A stretch of DNA of 64,000 nucleotides from Sphingomonas sp. Lineage in GTDB: Bacteria > Pseudomonadota > Alphaproteobacteria > Sphingomonadales > Sphingomonadaceae. The stretch lies in NCBI RefSeq assembly GCF_024508665.1, contig NZ_JANINP010000003.1, positions 310,001 through 374,000 of the forward strand, read 5' to 3'. The translations under genes were made by a program, and so were the position numbers. The notes under the pieces are model-generated. The model had not been told where the DNA came from. It worked only from the letters and a program-made list of their open reading frames with translations, and searched no databases. Shown in pieces: positions 8,314 to 18,098 of the stretch (the first letter of the stretch is position 1; each line of letters starts with the position of its first letter).

Positions 8314-9888
8314 TTATTCGGCCGCCTGTGCCAGCTCCGGATCCTTCCACACCAGCACCGGCTTCCTCGCCGCGAGCGTCTCGTCGAGGCGGCGGCGCGG
8401 CGCAAAATGCGGGGCGGAACGAAGCGATTCATCGCCGGCCTTGGCGCGTTCGGCAACCGAGCGCAGCGCGCCGATGAACTGATCGAGCGCCGCCTTGGAT
8501 TCGGTTTCGGTCGGTTCGACCAGCATCGCGCCATGCACGACGAGCGGGAAATACATCGTCATCGGATGATAGCCCTCGTCGATCAGCCCCTTGGCAATGT
8601 CGATCGTCGAGAAGCCTTCGGGCAGGCCGTCATCGGAGAAGATCGCCTCGTGCATGCACGGCCCCGAGCCCGCGAACGGCGCGTCGAGCGTGTCCTCCAG
8701 GCTGCGAAGGATGTAATTGGCGTTGAGCACCGAATCCTCCGCAACCTGGCGCAGGCCGTCGGCGCCGTGGCTGAGGATATAAGTCAGCGCGCGCGTGAAC
8801 ATCCCCATCTGACCGTTGAAGGCGCACATCCGCCCGAAGCTGTGCGGATGGCGGTCGCCGACCGTTTCCTCCTCGACCAAGGTGATGTGGCCATCGGCGT
8901 GGCGCTCGGTGAACGGCAACGGGCCGTAAGGCGACAAGGCCTTCGACAGCACCACCGGTCCGGAGCCCGGCCCGCCGCCGCCATGCGGCGTCGAGAAGGT
9001 CTTGTGCAGGTTGATATGCATCGCGTCGATGCCGAGATCGCCCGGCCGCACGCGTCCGACGATCGCGTTGAAATTGGCTCCGTCGCAGTAGACGAACCCG
9101 CCGGCCGCATGAACCGCGTCCGAGATCGTCCTCATCTCGCGCTCGAACAGGCCACAGGTATTGGGGTTGGTGATCATCACGCCCGCGACATCCGGTCCGA
9201 GCCGCGCCTTGAGGGCCTCGACATCGACGCGGCCTTCCGCGGTCGCGGGAATATCCTCGACTGTGTAGCCGGCAAAGGCGGCGGTCGCCGGATTGGTGCC
9301 ATGCGCCGATTCGGGAACCAGGATGACCTTGCGGTGGCCCTCGCCCTTCGCTTCGAGCGCGGCCTTGATGCACAGGATGCCGCACAATTCGCCATGCGCG
9401 CCCGCCTTGGGCGTCATCGCCACGCCGTGCATGCCGGTAAGCTCGATCAGCCACACCGCCAGCTCGTTGATGACGCCCAAGGCGCCCTGCACGGTATCGA
9501 CCGGCTGGAGCGGATGGACGTCGGCGAAGCCGGGCAGCCGCGCCATCTTCTCGTTCAGGCGCGGATTGTGCTTCATCGTGCACGATCCGAGCGGAAACAG
9601 GCCGAGATCGATCGCGTAATTCTGACGGCTGAGGCGGGTATAATGCCGCACCGTTTCCGGCTCGGACAGGCCCGGCAAGCCGATCGGCGTATTCCGGGCG
9701 AGACCGCCCAGGCGCGTTTCGACTTTTGCGGGCTCCGCGACTTCGACGCCGGACGTCTCGGTCGAGCCGATCTCGAAGATCAGCGGTTCTTCAAGCATCA
9801 GCGCGCGGTTGCCAGTGAAGGTGCCGGTCGATCCCTCGCCGGCTTCGGGGGCGGTCGGGCGCCAGCCGCTCTGATTGATATTGCTCAT
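8314..9888 (-). CDS. gcvPB: Glycine dehydrogenase (decarboxylating) subunit 2
   Basis: C-terminal half of the P-protein of the glycine cleavage system, which decarboxylates glycine and loads the aminomethyl group onto lipoyl-GcvH. The 524-residue sequence contains [43 protein letters not shown] and the PLP lysine in [18 protein letters not shown] (Lys296). Start at 9888 overlaps the gcvPA stop by 4 bp, and GAGGAGG inside gcvPA serves as ribosome-binding site. Split P-protein subunits are usual in many bacteria. Last gene of the gcv operon. Confidence 0.96.
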   Translation of the reverse strand: MSNINQSGWRPTAPEAGEGSTGTFTGNRALMLEEPLIFEIGSTETSGVEVAEPAKVETRLGGLARNTPIGLPGLSEPETVRHYTRLSRQNYAIDLGLFPLGSCTMKHNPRLNEKMARLPGFADVHPLQPVDTVQGALGVINELAVWLIELTGMHGVAMTPKAGAHGELCGILCIKAALEAKGEGHRKVILVPESAHGTNPATAAFAGYTVEDIPATAEGRVDVEALKARLGPDVAGVMITNPNTCGLFEREMRTISDAVHAAGGFVYCDGANFNAIVGRVRPGDLGIDAMHINLHKTFSTPHGGGGPGSGPVVLSKALSPYGPLPFTERHADGHITLVEEETVGDRHPHSFGRMCAFNGQMGMFTRALTYILSHGADGLRQVAEDSVLNANYILRSLEDTLDAPFAGSGPCMHEAIFSDDGLPEGFSTIDIAKGLIDEGYHPMTMYFPLVVHGAMLVEPTETESKAALDQFIGALRSVAERAKAGDESLRSAPHFAPRRRLDETLAARKPVLVWKDPELAQAAE

Positions 9889-11243
9889 GCCAGCGCCTCC
9901 TCGAGCGCGGAGGCAAGCGTCTCGACGTCCTCCGACGTAGTGGTTTCGGTGACAGCGACGACCAGCCCGTTGGCGAGTCCGTCGGCACCGGGATAGAGCC
10001 GTCCGAGCGATACGCCGGCCAGAATGCCCTTGTCGGCCAGGGCACGAACGACCGGTCTGGCTTCCTTCGACAGCTTCAGCGTGAATTCGTTGAAGAAGCT
10101 GTCATTGACCAATTCGACCCCCGGGACCTTGGCCAGCCGCGCCGCGGCAGCGACCGCGCCGGCATGGTTGGTGGCGGCGAGCGCACGCAGCCCCGCCTCG
10201 CCCAGCAAGGTCATGTGGATCGAGAAAGCCAAGGCGCAAAGCCCGCTATTGGTGCAGATGTTCGAGGTAGCCTTCTCTCGGCGGATATGCTGCTCGCGGG
10301 TCGACAAGGTGAGCACGAAGCCGCGCTTGCCCTCGGCATCGACCGTCTCGCCGCAAAAACGGCCCGGCATCTGACGGATATACTTTTCCTTACAGGCCAT
10401 CAGCCCGACATAGGGGCCGCCGAATTGCAGCCCGACGCCGATCGACTGACCCTCGCCGACTACGATATCGGCATCCATCTCGCCCGGCGACTTGAGCGCG
10501 CCCAACGCGACCGGCTCGGTCACCACCGCGATCAGCAGCGCCTTCCTAGCGTGGGCGGCATCGGCCAGCGGCCGGAGGTCGGCGACGCGGCCGAGAATGT
10601 CCGGATATTGCACGACGACGCACGACGTATCGTCGTCGATCGCCGCGATCAGGCCGTCGATATCGGTTTCGGCAGACAGCGTCGGAAGCGACGTCTCGAG
10701 CTGATCGCCGGTATATTTGGCCATCGTCTTGGCGACCGATACGTAATGCGGGTGGAGGCCGCCCGACAGGAGCGCCTTGCCGCGCTTGGTGATGCGCCGC
10801 GCCATGCCGATCGCTTCCCAGCAGGCGGTCGAGCCGTCGTACATCGACGCATTGGCGACGTCAGTCCCGAGCAGGCGCGCGACCTGCGTCTGGAACTCGA
10901 ACAGCATCTGCAGCGTGCCCTGCGCGATCTCGGGCTGATACGGCGTATAGGCGGTCAGGAACTCGCCGCGCTGGATCAGATGATCGACCGAGGCCGGTAC
11001 GTGATGGCGATAAGCCCCGCAACCGAGGAAGAACGGCGCCTCGCCCGCGGTCAGGTTCTTGCGCGCGAGCGCCGTCATGTGCCGTTCGACCGCCAATTCG
11101 CTGGCATGCATCGGCAGATCGCGGATCGGCCCGTCGAGTCGAGCGATGGCGGGCACATCGACGAACAGATCGTCGATCGTCTTGGCGCCGATCGTGGCGA
11201 GCATCGCTTCGCGATCGGGCTGGGTCAGCGGAAGATAGCGCAA
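9885..11243 (-). CDS. gcvPA: Glycine dehydrogenase (decarboxylating) subunit 1
   Basis: N-terminal half of the split P-protein, 452 residues. Recognisable pieces are [68 protein letters not shown] and the late block [20 protein letters not shown]. The start is a TTG at 11241-11243; no upstream ATG or GTG would preserve the conserved N-terminus. Only a weak purine stretch precedes it, and the 100-bp gap to gcvH holds a large inverted repeat, so coupling to gcvH is looser than the other junctions. Forms a heterotetramer with GcvPB. Confidence 0.95.
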   Translation of the reverse strand: MRYLPLTQPDREAMLATIGAKTIDDLFVDVPAIARLDGPIRDLPMHASELAVERHMTALARKNLTAGEAPFFLGCGAYRHHVPASVDHLIQRGEFLTAYTPYQPEIAQGTLQMLFEFQTQVARLLGTDVANASMYDGSTACWEAIGMARRITKRGKALLSGGLHPHYVSVAKTMAKYTGDQLETSLPTLSAETDIDGLIAAIDDDTSCVVVQYPDILGRVADLRPLADAAHARKALLIAVVTEPVALGALKSPGEMDADIVVGEGQSIGVGLQFGGPYVGLMACKEKYIRQMPGRFCGETVDAEGKRGFVLTLSTREQHIRREKATSNICTNSGLCALAFSIHMTLLGEAGLRALAATNHAGAVAAAARLAKVPGVELVNDSFFNEFTLKLSKEARPVVRALADKGILAGVSLGRLYPGADGLANGLVVAVTETTTSEDVETLASALEEALA

Positions 11244-11253
11244 TTCAGTTTCC

Positions 11254-11336
11254 CGTCGCCCCGGCGGAGGCCGGGGCCGCTAGGTTGGGTCGGCTCGCTC
11301 CATCACGAAGCGGCCCCGGCCTCCGCCGGGGCGACG
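11254..11336. repeat. Palindromic repeat pair between gcvH and gcvPA
   Basis: Two arms of about 27 bases (11254-11280 and 11310-11336) are near-perfect reverse complements, and each arm contains its own short GCCCCGG...CCGGGGC stem. It is the cleanest intergenic copy of the REP-like family in the window. It sits inside the gcv operon, so it may act as a processing or attenuation site that sets gcvH/gcvT expression apart from gcvPA/gcvPB (inference). Confidence 0.85.
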
Positions 11337-11343
11337 CCCGAAA

Positions 11344-11712
11344 TCACAGCTTCGCGACGAACGCGTCGTATTTGGCTTCGTCCATCAAGCCTTCGAGCTC
11401 GCTCGGATCGCTCAGCGTCAGTTTGAAGAACCAGCCCTCGCCATCAGCGTCCTCATTGACCAGCCCGGGATTGTCGGCGAGCTCGGCATTGCCCTCGATC
11501 ACCGTACCCGACACCGGCGAATAGACGTCCGACGCAGCCTTGACCGACTCGACCACCGCGGCTTCGTCGCCCTTGGTCACGGCCTTGCCTTCTTCCGGCA
11601 CGTCTACGAACACGATGTCGCCGAGCTGGCCCTGGGCGTAATCGGTGATGCCGACGGTGCCGATATCGCCGTCGACATCGACCCATTCATGATCTTCGGT
11701 GAAGTAGCGCAT
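11344..11712 (-). CDS. gcvH: Glycine cleavage system H protein
   Basis: Lipoyl carrier protein that shuttles the aminomethyl group between the P, T and L proteins. At 122 residues it is of normal length. It starts [20 protein letters not shown] and carries the lipoylation site [17 protein letters not shown] with Lys58. Its ATG overlaps the gcvT stop by one base (TAATG), and AGAGGAAG at the end of gcvT is a strong ribosome-binding site. It probably receives its lipoyl group from the octanoate made available by LipB, also encoded in this window. Confidence 0.97.
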   Translation of the reverse strand: MRYFTEDHEWVDVDGDIGTVGITDYAQGQLGDIVFVDVPEEGKAVTKGDEAAVVESVKAASDVYSPVSGTVIEGNAELADNPGLVNEDADGEGWFFKLTLSDPSELEGLMDEAKYDAFVAKL

Positions 11713-12839
11713 TACTTGCTTCCTCTGACGTAACGGTGGGGAACGAAGGGCATTACCGCGACGGTCGCTTCATGGACCTTGCCGCGCTGATTGAGCTGAA
11801 TCTTGGTGCCGACCTCGGCCATCGCGGCGGGAACGTACGCCATCGCGATCGGCGCGCCGAGCGTGGGCGCGAAGCCACCCGACGTGACCTTGCCCACTTC
11901 CGAGCCGTCGGCGTCCAGCACCGCGGCGCCTTCACGGACCGGCTGGCGACCCTCGACGAGCAGGCCGACGCGCTTGACCACCGGGCCCTGCTCGCGTTCG
12001 AGCAAGACGCGCTCGGCGCCGGGGAAATTGGCTTCCTCGCGCCGGCGCTTGCTGGCGACCGCGAAACCAAGCGCCGCCATCAGCGGCGTCGTCTCGGGAT
12101 CGAGATCGTGGCCGTAGAGCGGCAGATCGGCTTCGAGCCTGAGCGAATCGCGGGCACCGAGACCGATGGGCTTCACTTCCGGTTGGGCGCAGAGCGCGTC
12201 GGCAAGCGCCTCGGCCTTGTCGCCGGGCACCGAAATCTCGAACCCGTCCTCGCCGGTATAGCCCGAGCGACTGATCCACAGCGGCACGTCATTCCAGTCG
12301 AAACGACCGCCGGTCATGAAGACGAGGTCGGCGACATCCGGCACCAGCCGGCTGAGCGCTTCGACCGCCTTCGGCCCTTGCAGCGCCAGCAATGCCTGGT
12401 CGTCCATGTGATTGAGCGTGATTTCGTCGGGCAGGTGATCGCGCAAATGCGCGATGTCGTCATATTTCACCGCGCCGTTGACGACCATGTAGATGCCGTC
12501 TTCCCACCGCGTGAACATGAGGTCGTCGAGGATCCCGCCATTGTCGGCAAGCAGTAGCGAATATTTCTGGCCGTGAAGCTTCACACCCTTCACGTCCGCG
12601 GGGATCAGCTTCTCGAGTTCGGCGTCGAGATCGGGGCCGCTGAGCAACAGTTGGCCCATATGGCTGACATCGAACAATCCGGCCGATTCGCGCGTCCAGA
12701 GATGCTCGGCCATGATGCCTTCATACTGGACCGGCATATGATAGCCGGCGAACGGCACCATTCGCCCGCCGCGGGCGCGATGCCAGGCATCGAGCGGAAG
12801 CGTCTGCAGTTCGATCTCGGTTTCGGCTTCGTCGCTCAC
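11712..12839 (-). CDS. gcvT: Glycine cleavage system aminomethyltransferase (T protein)
   Basis: Transfers the methylene group from aminomethyl-GcvH to tetrahydrofolate and releases ammonia. The 375-residue sequence shows [51 protein letters not shown] and [20 protein letters not shown], all standard for the family. The start is GTG at 12837-12839. It is the first gene of gcvT-gcvH-gcvPA-gcvPB and lies directly downstream of the tandem glycine riboswitch. Confidence 0.96.
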   Translation of the reverse strand: MSDEAETEIELQTLPLDAWHRARGGRMVPFAGYHMPVQYEGIMAEHLWTRESAGLFDVSHMGQLLLSGPDLDAELEKLIPADVKGVKLHGQKYSLLLADNGGILDDLMFTRWEDGIYMVVNGAVKYDDIAHLRDHLPDEITLNHMDDQALLALQGPKAVEALSRLVPDVADLVFMTGGRFDWNDVPLWISRSGYTGEDGFEISVPGDKAEALADALCAQPEVKPIGLGARDSLRLEADLPLYGHDLDPETTPLMAALGFAVASKRRREEANFPGAERVLLEREQGPVVKRVGLLVEGRQPVREGAAVLDADGSEVGKVTSGGFAPTLGAPIAMAYVPAAMAEVGTKIQLNQRGKVHEATVAVMPFVPHRYVRGSK

Positions 12840-12901
12840 ACCCGGTCTCCCGATAACAGATGACGGCGCGACAACGGCCCATCAGGACCGAATATCCGCC
12901 G

Positions 12902-13088
12902 CCCCCTCTGTCACGGAACCTGAGAGCTTTCACCTGCCTGACGGCCCGGCTTACCCCTTCGGTGGCACGGGCGAACCCGCACGCTTTCCAGAGCGTCGCT
13001 GTCGACAAACGCGGTCCGTTTGCCTGAGAGATTCCGGGGCGGTTGCTCCTTCGGCGGCAGGTCTCCCTGCGCTCTCCCGCGTCGTCAG
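12902..13088 (-). promoter_or_regulatory. Tandem glycine riboswitch upstream of gcvT
   Basis: On the minus strand two glycine aptamers follow each other. The first has GGGAGAGC, GCCGAAGGAGCAA and ATCTCTCAGGCAAA; the second has CACCGAAGGGGTAA, CAGGTGAAAGCTCTCAGG and GTGACAGAGG. These are the conserved elements of the gcvT-motif RNA. Tandem aptamers in front of gcv genes usually switch the operon on when glycine is abundant. The gap to the gcvT GTG is about 60 bases; I see no clear intrinsic terminator there, so control may act at translation initiation (inference). Confidence 0.93.
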
Positions 13089-13139
13089 CGACTGGACATG
13101 CTGTGACGCGGTGCAGCAAGCGAGTCAATCGACCAAAAC

Positions 13140-13213
13140 CGTCATCCCAGCGAAAGCTGGGATCTCAAGCAATAGAATGCTGCACGAGACCGCAGCTTTC
13201 GCTGGGGTGACGA
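13140..13213. repeat. Palindromic repeat pair between the riboswitch and a lipoprotein gene
   Basis: GTCATCCCAGCGAAAGCTGG at 13140 faces CAGCTTTCGCTGGGGTGACG ending near 13213, separated by about 30 bases. It belongs to the same family as the other repeats but with AGCGAAAGCT in place of the usual GGCGGAGGCC core, so there are sub-types. It lies between the 3' end of the lipoprotein gene and the gcv promoter region. Confidence 0.75.
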
Positions 13214-13218
13214 CCTTG

Positions 13219-13875
13219 TTAGCGCGTCGCGTTGTACTTCAGCTGGTCGTCGGTGAGCTGGAAACCGACCAGCGCCTCGAACGTCGCGCGCAACACGGCG
13301 TTGCGCACGTCGGGCGCACTCAGCGGGTCGACCGCAGCGGATTCGCGGCCCGCCTTGCGCTTCTCGGTGATGCGGCGCTTGACCTCGTCCGACAATGTCG
13401 CTGCAGAGCGGTCGACGCTGGCGGTGGCCGATCCGTTGGTGCTCGCCCGCGTCTGGCCGGCATCGAAATGAACGACCACCCGTCCGACACGCTTGGCGAC
13501 GACGGCGTTGCCGCCCTGAACCACGGTGACGAAATAGGGCAAGGTCACGTCGCGCGCGCCATCGGCACGAGTCCGCCGCGCAAGCACGGTGAAGGTGATG
13601 TTGGTGACGACCTGCGGGCTGGCGCCGTCATTGTTGCAGGTCGAACGCACGTCGGTCATCGCCGCGACCACATCGATCGCGGTGGCTTCGCGGCTGGTCG
13701 CGGGGTCGAACGTGGTAAGATCGCCGGTCCCCGCCGGCACGCCGACCGTCGGGCACGGCGTGCGCACCGCGGTTACGCCCGCACCCGATTCGGAAATGTC
13801 GAGCTCGCCACGGCTGGCGCAGCCGCCAAGGACCAGCGCGAGAGCGATCGGAGCGGCAAGAAAGCGGGGTGACAC
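13219..13875 (-). CDS. Hypothetical lipoprotein
   Basis: A 218-residue predicted lipoprotein: signal peptide MSPRFLAAPIALALVLGGC with lipobox LGGC, so the mature protein would begin at Cys19. The rest has beta-rich character (VVTNITFTVLARR, LPYFVTVVQGGNAVVAKRVG, VVVHFDAGQTRAS) and a helical, basic stretch DEVKRRITEKRKAGRES. Sphingomonads commonly carry such a protein but I know of no assigned function. The start is GTG at 13873-13875. It has no operon partner. Confidence 0.8.
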   Translation of the reverse strand: MSPRFLAAPIALALVLGGCASRGELDISESGAGVTAVRTPCPTVGVPAGTGDLTTFDPATSREATAIDVVAAMTDVRSTCNNDGASPQVVTNITFTVLARRTRADGARDVTLPYFVTVVQGGNAVVAKRVGRVVVHFDAGQTRASTNGSATASVDRSAATLSDEVKRRITEKRKAGRESAAVDPLSAPDVRNAVLRATFEALVGFQLTDDQLKYNATR

Positions 13876-13934
13876 GAACGGCAGACCTTTTCGACACGGG
13901 AAGGGGCCGCGGCACGCGCCATGGCCCCTGACCC

Positions 13935-14244
13935 CTACATAAAGCGGGCGTCACCATAGGGTCGCAACCCGAGCGCGGCAACAGGCGCGCGCGCGTTTCG
14001 TCGACGGGCCGCGACCGGCCGAAACGCCACCCCTCTTTGCGGGCGATATCGCTGGCCTCGACACGAATTGGACCTCGCGCATGGCGCTCTGCGTCTTGAA
14101 GGCGTTCTCTGATGTATCGAGCAAGACGAGCGGACAGAGTTGGACCGCAATAGTCGTGCCCGATCATCCGCTTGACGATCGCGACGACAACTCGCTCCGC
14201 AAACCGCCTTTGCCTCAGCCGAGCAATCGCGTAGAGCGCCCGCC
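13935..14244 (-). other. Possible degraded coding region in a 369-bp intergenic gap
   Basis: The stretch between the lipoprotein gene and ispH (13876-14244) holds no clear gene. On the minus strand one frame from about 14244 to 13935 reads as a plausible basic helical protein, for example [16 protein letters not shown] and RLARYIRERLQDAERHAR, with mixed codon use and lower third-position GC than the neighbours. It has one ATG in the middle (14165-14167), no good ribosome-binding site, and runs on into the lipoprotein gene in the wrong frame. It may be a gene remnant. The ispH promoter must also lie here. Confidence 0.25.
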
Positions 14245-15201
14245 ATGGCTTCCACCCCGAAAAAAGCTCTCGAGCTGCTGATCGCGGCGCCGCGCGGTTT
14301 CTGCGCCGGCGTCGATCGCGCGATTCGCATCGTCGAGCTGGCCATCGAGAAATACGGGGCGCCCGTCTATGTCCGGCACGAAATCGTGCACAACAAATTC
14401 GTCGTCGACACCCTCAGGGCCAAGGGCGCGATCTTCGTCGAAGAACTCGACGAAGTGCCTGATGGCGTGCCTGTGGTGTTCAGCGCGCACGGCGTGCCCA
14501 AGGCCGTCCCGACCAAGGCCGCGGAGCGCGGCCTGTCCTATCTCGACGCGACCTGCCCGCTCGTCAGCAAGGTGCACCGCCAGGCCGAACGGCTGGTCGC
14601 GTCGGGCCGGCATATCGTGTTCATCGGTCACGCCGGCCATCCCGAAGTGATCGGCACGTTCGGCCAGGTGCCTGAAGGGTCGATGACGTTGATCGAGACG
14701 GTCGCCGACGTGGCCGCCTTTTCCCCACGCGATCCCGAGATCCTGTCGTTCCTGACCCAGACGACCTTGTCGGTCGACGACACTGCAGAAGTCGTCGCCG
14801 CGCTCCATGCGAAATTTCCCGCCATCCAGGCGCCCCGCGGGGAGGATATCTGTTACGCGACCTCTAATCGCCAGGCCGCGATCAAGGCGATTGCCGGTGC
14901 ATGCGATGCCGTACTGGTGATCGGGGCGCCCAATTCGTCCAACTCGTTGCGGCTGGTCGAGGTAGCGGAACGCCAGGGCATTCCGGCGCGGCTGATCCAA
15001 CGCGCGAGCGAACTCGATTGGGGATTCCTCGACGGCGTAAATACTCTGGGCATCACCGCCGGCGCATCGGCGCCCGAGCAATTGGTGCGCGAACTGATCG
15101 ACAGGCTTTCCGAACGCTTCGAGGTGACCGAACGCGAAGTCGAGACGACGCAGGAAACGATCACGTTCAAGCTCCCGCGCGGGCTAGAGGCGGCGGCGTG
15201 A
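14245..15201 (+). CDS. ispH: 4-hydroxy-3-methylbut-2-enyl diphosphate reductase
   Basis: Last step of the MEP isoprenoid pathway: converts HMBPP to IPP and DMAPP using a [4Fe-4S] cluster. The three cluster cysteines are in [13 protein letters not shown] (near residue 20), [13 protein letters not shown] and [15 protein letters not shown] with the preceding ICYATSNRQ. Other conserved pieces are [18 protein letters not shown] and [11 protein letters not shown]. At 318 residues the length is normal. It reads in the same direction as thrB-rnhA but is separated from thrB by a palindromic repeat. Confidence 0.96.
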   Translation: MASTPKKALELLIAAPRGFCAGVDRAIRIVELAIEKYGAPVYVRHEIVHNKFVVDTLRAKGAIFVEELDEVPDGVPVVFSAHGVPKAVPTKAAERGLSYLDATCPLVSKVHRQAERLVASGRHIVFIGHAGHPEVIGTFGQVPEGSMTLIETVADVAAFSPRDPEILSFLTQTTLSVDDTAEVVAALHAKFPAIQAPRGEDICYATSNRQAAIKAIAGACDAVLVIGAPNSSNSLRLVEVAERQGIPARLIQRASELDWGFLDGVNTLGITAGASAPEQLVRELIDRLSERFEVTEREVETTQETITFKLPRGLEAAA

Positions 15202-15210
15202 TGCCTCCTC

Positions 15211-15318
15211 GTCATCCCCGCGAAAGCGGGGACCCATCTCTCGAACGCGCGCGCATAACCGCAACCGTGTTGCTTGCCGTTCGGGCACGAGGTGGGTCCC
15301 CGCTTTCGCGGGGATGAC
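15211..15318. repeat. Palindromic repeat pair between ispH and thrB
   Basis: GTCATCCCCGCGAAAGCGGG at 15211 is repeated in reverse complement as CCCGCTTTCGCGGGGATGAC ending at 15318, and the inner GACCCA/TGGGTC bases extend the match. The right arm contains an ATG (15314) that is in frame with thrB, so an automatic start call could place the beginning of ThrB inside the repeat. Confidence 0.85.
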
Positions 15319-15334
15319 GGATAGGGAACAGGGT

Positions 15335-16306
15335 TTGGCAGTCTACACGCATGTTTCGGCCGAAGCGCTGGAGGAATTCCTGCTGCGCTACGATGTCGGC
15401 GAGCTGGTCTCGGCCAAGGGCATCGCCGAGGGGGTCGAGAATTCGAACTATCTGATCGACACGACCAAGGGCCGCTTCATCCTGACGCTGTACGAAAAGC
15501 GCGTCGAGGCAGATGATCTGCCTTTCTTTCTGGCGATGCTCGACCACCTTGCCGATCGCGGCCAGCCGGTACCGCCGGCCATAAAAGACCGAAATGGCGT
15601 TGAGATCCAGACGCTGGCGGGGCGTCCTGCCTGCCTGATCAAGTTCCTGCCTGGCGTATCGCTGTCGAGCCCGACGCCTGCGCAAGCAAGCGCGGCCGGC
15701 AGAGCGATGGCGGACATGCACCGCGCGCTCGCCGATTTCGCGCCGACGAGAACGAATTCGATGGGCGTAGATACGTGGCGCCCTTTGTTCGAAAAGTGCG
15801 AGCACGCTCTGGACGATATCAGGCCGGACTTTGCGCGCGATCTGAATTGGGCGCTTGATGAGGTTCTCGCATTCTGGCCTCCTGAAGGTCATTTGCCAAA
15901 AGCCGCCATTCATGCGGATCTTTTTCCGGACAATGTGTTGATGTCCGGCGACACTGTGACGGGACTGATCGACTTCTACTTCGCATGCACCGACATTCGC
16001 GCCTACGACCTCGCCGTCATGCATACAGCCTGGGCATTCGACGCCGCTGGCGAACCGCTCGATCAGGGTGTCGGTCGATCGCTATTACGCGGGTATCATT
16101 CTGGACATCCGCTGAGCGATGCTGAACGGGCCTGTCTGCCGGTCCTGTGCAAGGGAGCCTGCGTCCGCTTCATGCTGTCGCGCGCATGGGATTGGCTCAA
16201 TACACCCGCCGACGCCCTCGTGACACGCAAGGATCCGCTCGCCTATTGGCGGCGCTACGAGTGGTACGCCGACCATTCTAAGGTGTTGGCCGAACTGAAC
16301 GTATGA
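15335..16306 (+). CDS. thrB: Homoserine kinase (type II, APH-fold)
   Basis: Phosphorylates L-homoserine on the way to threonine. It is the alphaproteobacterial ThrB type with an aminoglycoside phosphotransferase fold, not the GHMP type. Signatures are [40 protein letters not shown], the catalytic loop [14 protein letters not shown] and [19 protein letters not shown] prefer the TTG at 15335 because the family begins AVYT and an AGGGAACAGGG stretch precedes it; the ATG at 15314 lies in the repeat. The stop overlaps rnhA by 4 bp, a common pairing in this group. Confidence 0.93.
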   Translation: MAVYTHVSAEALEEFLLRYDVGELVSAKGIAEGVENSNYLIDTTKGRFILTLYEKRVEADDLPFFLAMLDHLADRGQPVPPAIKDRNGVEIQTLAGRPACLIKFLPGVSLSSPTPAQASAAGRAMADMHRALADFAPTRTNSMGVDTWRPLFEKCEHALDDIRPDFARDLNWALDEVLAFWPPEGHLPKAAIHADLFPDNVLMSGDTVTGLIDFYFACTDIRAYDLAVMHTAWAFDAAGEPLDQGVGRSLLRGYHSGHPLSDAERACLPVLCKGACVRFMLSRAWDWLNTPADALVTRKDPLAYWRRYEWYADHSKVLAELNV

Positions 16307-16770
16307 CCGAATTGAGCCATGTCGAAATCGCGACCGACGGTGCGTGCAAGGGCAATCCCGGGCCGGGTGGCTGGGGCGTGCTGATCCGCATGGGCGCCCG
16401 TGAGAAGGAATTGTCGGGCGGCGAGGCGCTGACCACCAACAACCGCATGGAGCTTACGGCAGCGATCGAGGGGCTCAACGCGCTCAAACGCCCGTGCCGC
16501 GTGACGCTGTCGACCGACAGCCGCTACGTGATGGACGGGCTGACCAAATGGATCCACGGCTGGCGCAGGAACGGCTGGAAGACATCCGACAAGAAGCCGG
16601 TCAAGAACGCCGACCTGTGGCAAAAGCTGATCGAGGCGGCGGCACCGCATCGCGTCGAATGGGTGTGGGTGAAGGGTCATGCCGGACATCCCGACAATGA
16701 GCGCGCCGACAAGCTGGCCAGCGACGCGGCGCTGGCAACGGGGCGCGTTGGCACACGTCCCGCCGCGTAG
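16303..16770 (+). CDS. rnhA: Ribonuclease HI
   Basis: Degrades RNA in RNA-DNA hybrids. The 155-residue protein has the complete active site: Asp12 in [17 protein letters not shown], Glu50 in [13 protein letters not shown], Asp72 in [15 protein letters not shown] and Asp136 in DNERADKLA, with the basic handle [18 protein letters not shown] in between. The start overlaps the thrB stop as ATGA, so the two are translationally coupled. Confidence 0.97.
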   Translation: MTELSHVEIATDGACKGNPGPGGWGVLIRMGAREKELSGGEALTTNNRMELTAAIEGLNALKRPCRVTLSTDSRYVMDGLTKWIHGWRRNGWKTSDKKPVKNADLWQKLIEAAAPHRVEWVWVKGHAGHPDNERADKLASDAALATGRVGTRPAA

Positions 16771-16778
16771 ACCGGGAT

Positions 16779-16949
16779 TCAGCCTTCGACGGGAGCGTCG
16801 GGGCCATTCTTCTTGATCGAGTCGATCGCATTCTGCGCGCTCGCCTTCGACGAATAGCCCTCGGTCCAGAAGATGATCTCGTTATTGTACTTGAACTTGG
16901 CGACGTACTCGCCGGCCTTGTTCTGCTCGATCACGAACTTGTGCGCCAC
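16779..16949 (-). CDS. Small YegP-like (DUF1508) protein
   Basis: A 56-residue protein starting at a GTG with GGAGGG four bases upstream. The sequence runs AHKFVIEQNKAGEYVAKFKY, then NNEIIFWTEGYSSKASAQNA and IDSIKKNGPDA, which matches the DUF1508/YegP repeat (F.i.....G.y...f...ng..i..se.Y.s...a...I.sik.n) as a single copy. It is too short for most ORF cut-offs. Function unknown; proteins of this family are often stress-linked. It sits tail to tail with rnhA. Confidence 0.85.
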   Translation of the reverse strand: MAHKFVIEQNKAGEYVAKFKYNNEIIFWTEGYSSKASAQNAIDSIKKNGPDAPVEG

Positions 16950-17003
16950 GAGGCCCTCCGCGTTTGACGATTAACACAGGTTAGCGGCAGCGTGCCCCTT
17001 TCG

Positions 17004-18098
17004 CTAGCGGAACCGGGCGGGGCTGTAACGATGCCGGTCAATTTTAGCGACGAGCGGATCCGGCGCGACACCGAGCAGCAAGGATGCCGCGACCAAAGAT
17101 GCCGCCGGCGCGGTCTGGATGCCGAAACCGCCCTGCCCCGCGCACCAGAAGAAGCCGGGGACATGATTGTCGAAGCCATAGACCGGCAGGCGATCTGGCG
17201 CGAAGCTGCGCAAGCCGGCCCAACTGCGTTCGACGCGCTCGATTTTCCAGTCGACGACCTGTTCGAGCCGATCGATCGCGATCGCGATATCGATTTCCTC
17301 GGGCTGTACGTCGCCGGGCTCGCTTGGCACCTCGTCATGCGGGCTCAGCCAAATTCGCCCACCCGATTCCGGCTTGAAATAGAACTCCCCGCCGATGTGC
17401 GCGACATGCGGCGCGTCGTCCGGGACCGGCGGATCCACGCGGAGCTGCGCGAGCGCGCGGCGCAGCGGCTGGATGCCGATCGGCGCGGCGCCGGCCATTG
17501 CCGCGACTTGATCGGCCCAGGCGCCGGCCGCGTTGACCAATATCCTTGCAGCGAAATTCCCGGCCTTGGTTTCGAGTTGCCAGCCATCACCGCTTTGGCT
17601 CGCAGCAGTCAGCGCCGCGTCCAGCACCAGCTCCGCACCAGCCTTTTTGGCGCGCGATAAAGCCGCGGCGTGAAGACCCGCGACGTCGATATAGGCGCAG
17701 CTAGGCTCCCACACCGCCAGATTCCATTCCGAACGCAGGCCGGGAATACGCTCGCGCGGATCGACCAGCGAAAGATCGACGCCGCTGCCGGCGAACTGCG
17801 CCAGCATCGCTTCGATCTGAGCACGTTCGTGCTCGCGCCCGATATGCAGCGAGCCCAGCGGCTGGAGAAAGCCGCCGTCCTCCAGGCGCGAGCGCGAGGC
17901 GGCAGTCAGTGGTTGGACCGCAGGTCCGCCATAGGTCTCTTCCCAGAAGGCCGCGGATCGTCCGGTGGCGTGATAGCCGGCGACGTCCTCCGCCTCGAGA
18001 ATCAGGACGCTGGTATGGGGCGCGACCTCGGCCGCGAGCGCGGCGCCGGCGATCCCGGCGCCGATGATGGCGATGTCCCAAATCTTATCACCGCTCAT
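17004..18098 (-). CDS. FAD-dependent oxidoreductase, DAO family
   Basis: A 364-residue flavoprotein of the glycine/D-amino-acid oxidase family. It opens with a dinucleotide-binding motif DIAIIGAGIAGAALAAEVA and ends with PGFFWCAGQGGFGIQTAPA, the second FAD-binding block. LVNAAGAWADQVAAMAG and IQPLRRALAQLRVD are also typical of DAO enzymes, and the group closest to this architecture includes putative D-amino-acid or 2-hydroxyacid dehydrogenases. Substrate is not evident. Its start overlaps the stop of the upstream hydrolase gene by 4 bp. Confidence 0.87.
   Translation of the reverse strand: MSGDKIWDIAIIGAGIAGAALAAEVAPHTSVLILEAEDVAGYHATGRSAAFWEETYGGPAVQPLTAASRSRLEDGGFLQPLGSLHIGREHERAQIEAMLAQFAGSGVDLSLVDPRERIPGLRSEWNLAVWEPSCAYIDVAGLHAAALSRAKKAGAELVLDAALTAASQSGDGWQLETKAGNFAARILVNAAGAWADQVAAMAGAAPIGIQPLRRALAQLRVDPPVPDDAPHVAHIGGEFYFKPESGGRIWLSPHDEVPSEPGDVQPEEIDIAIAIDRLEQVVDWKIERVERSWAGLRSFAPDRLPVYGFDNHVPGFFWCAGQGGFGIQTAPAASLVAASLLLGVAPDPLVAKIDRHRYSPARFR

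Noticed and set aside
11254..11336. Paired palindromes considered as a CRISPR array or attenuator
   Set aside because: No regular repeat-spacer structure; they are single inverted pairs that recur at distant sites, so REP-like repeats fit better.
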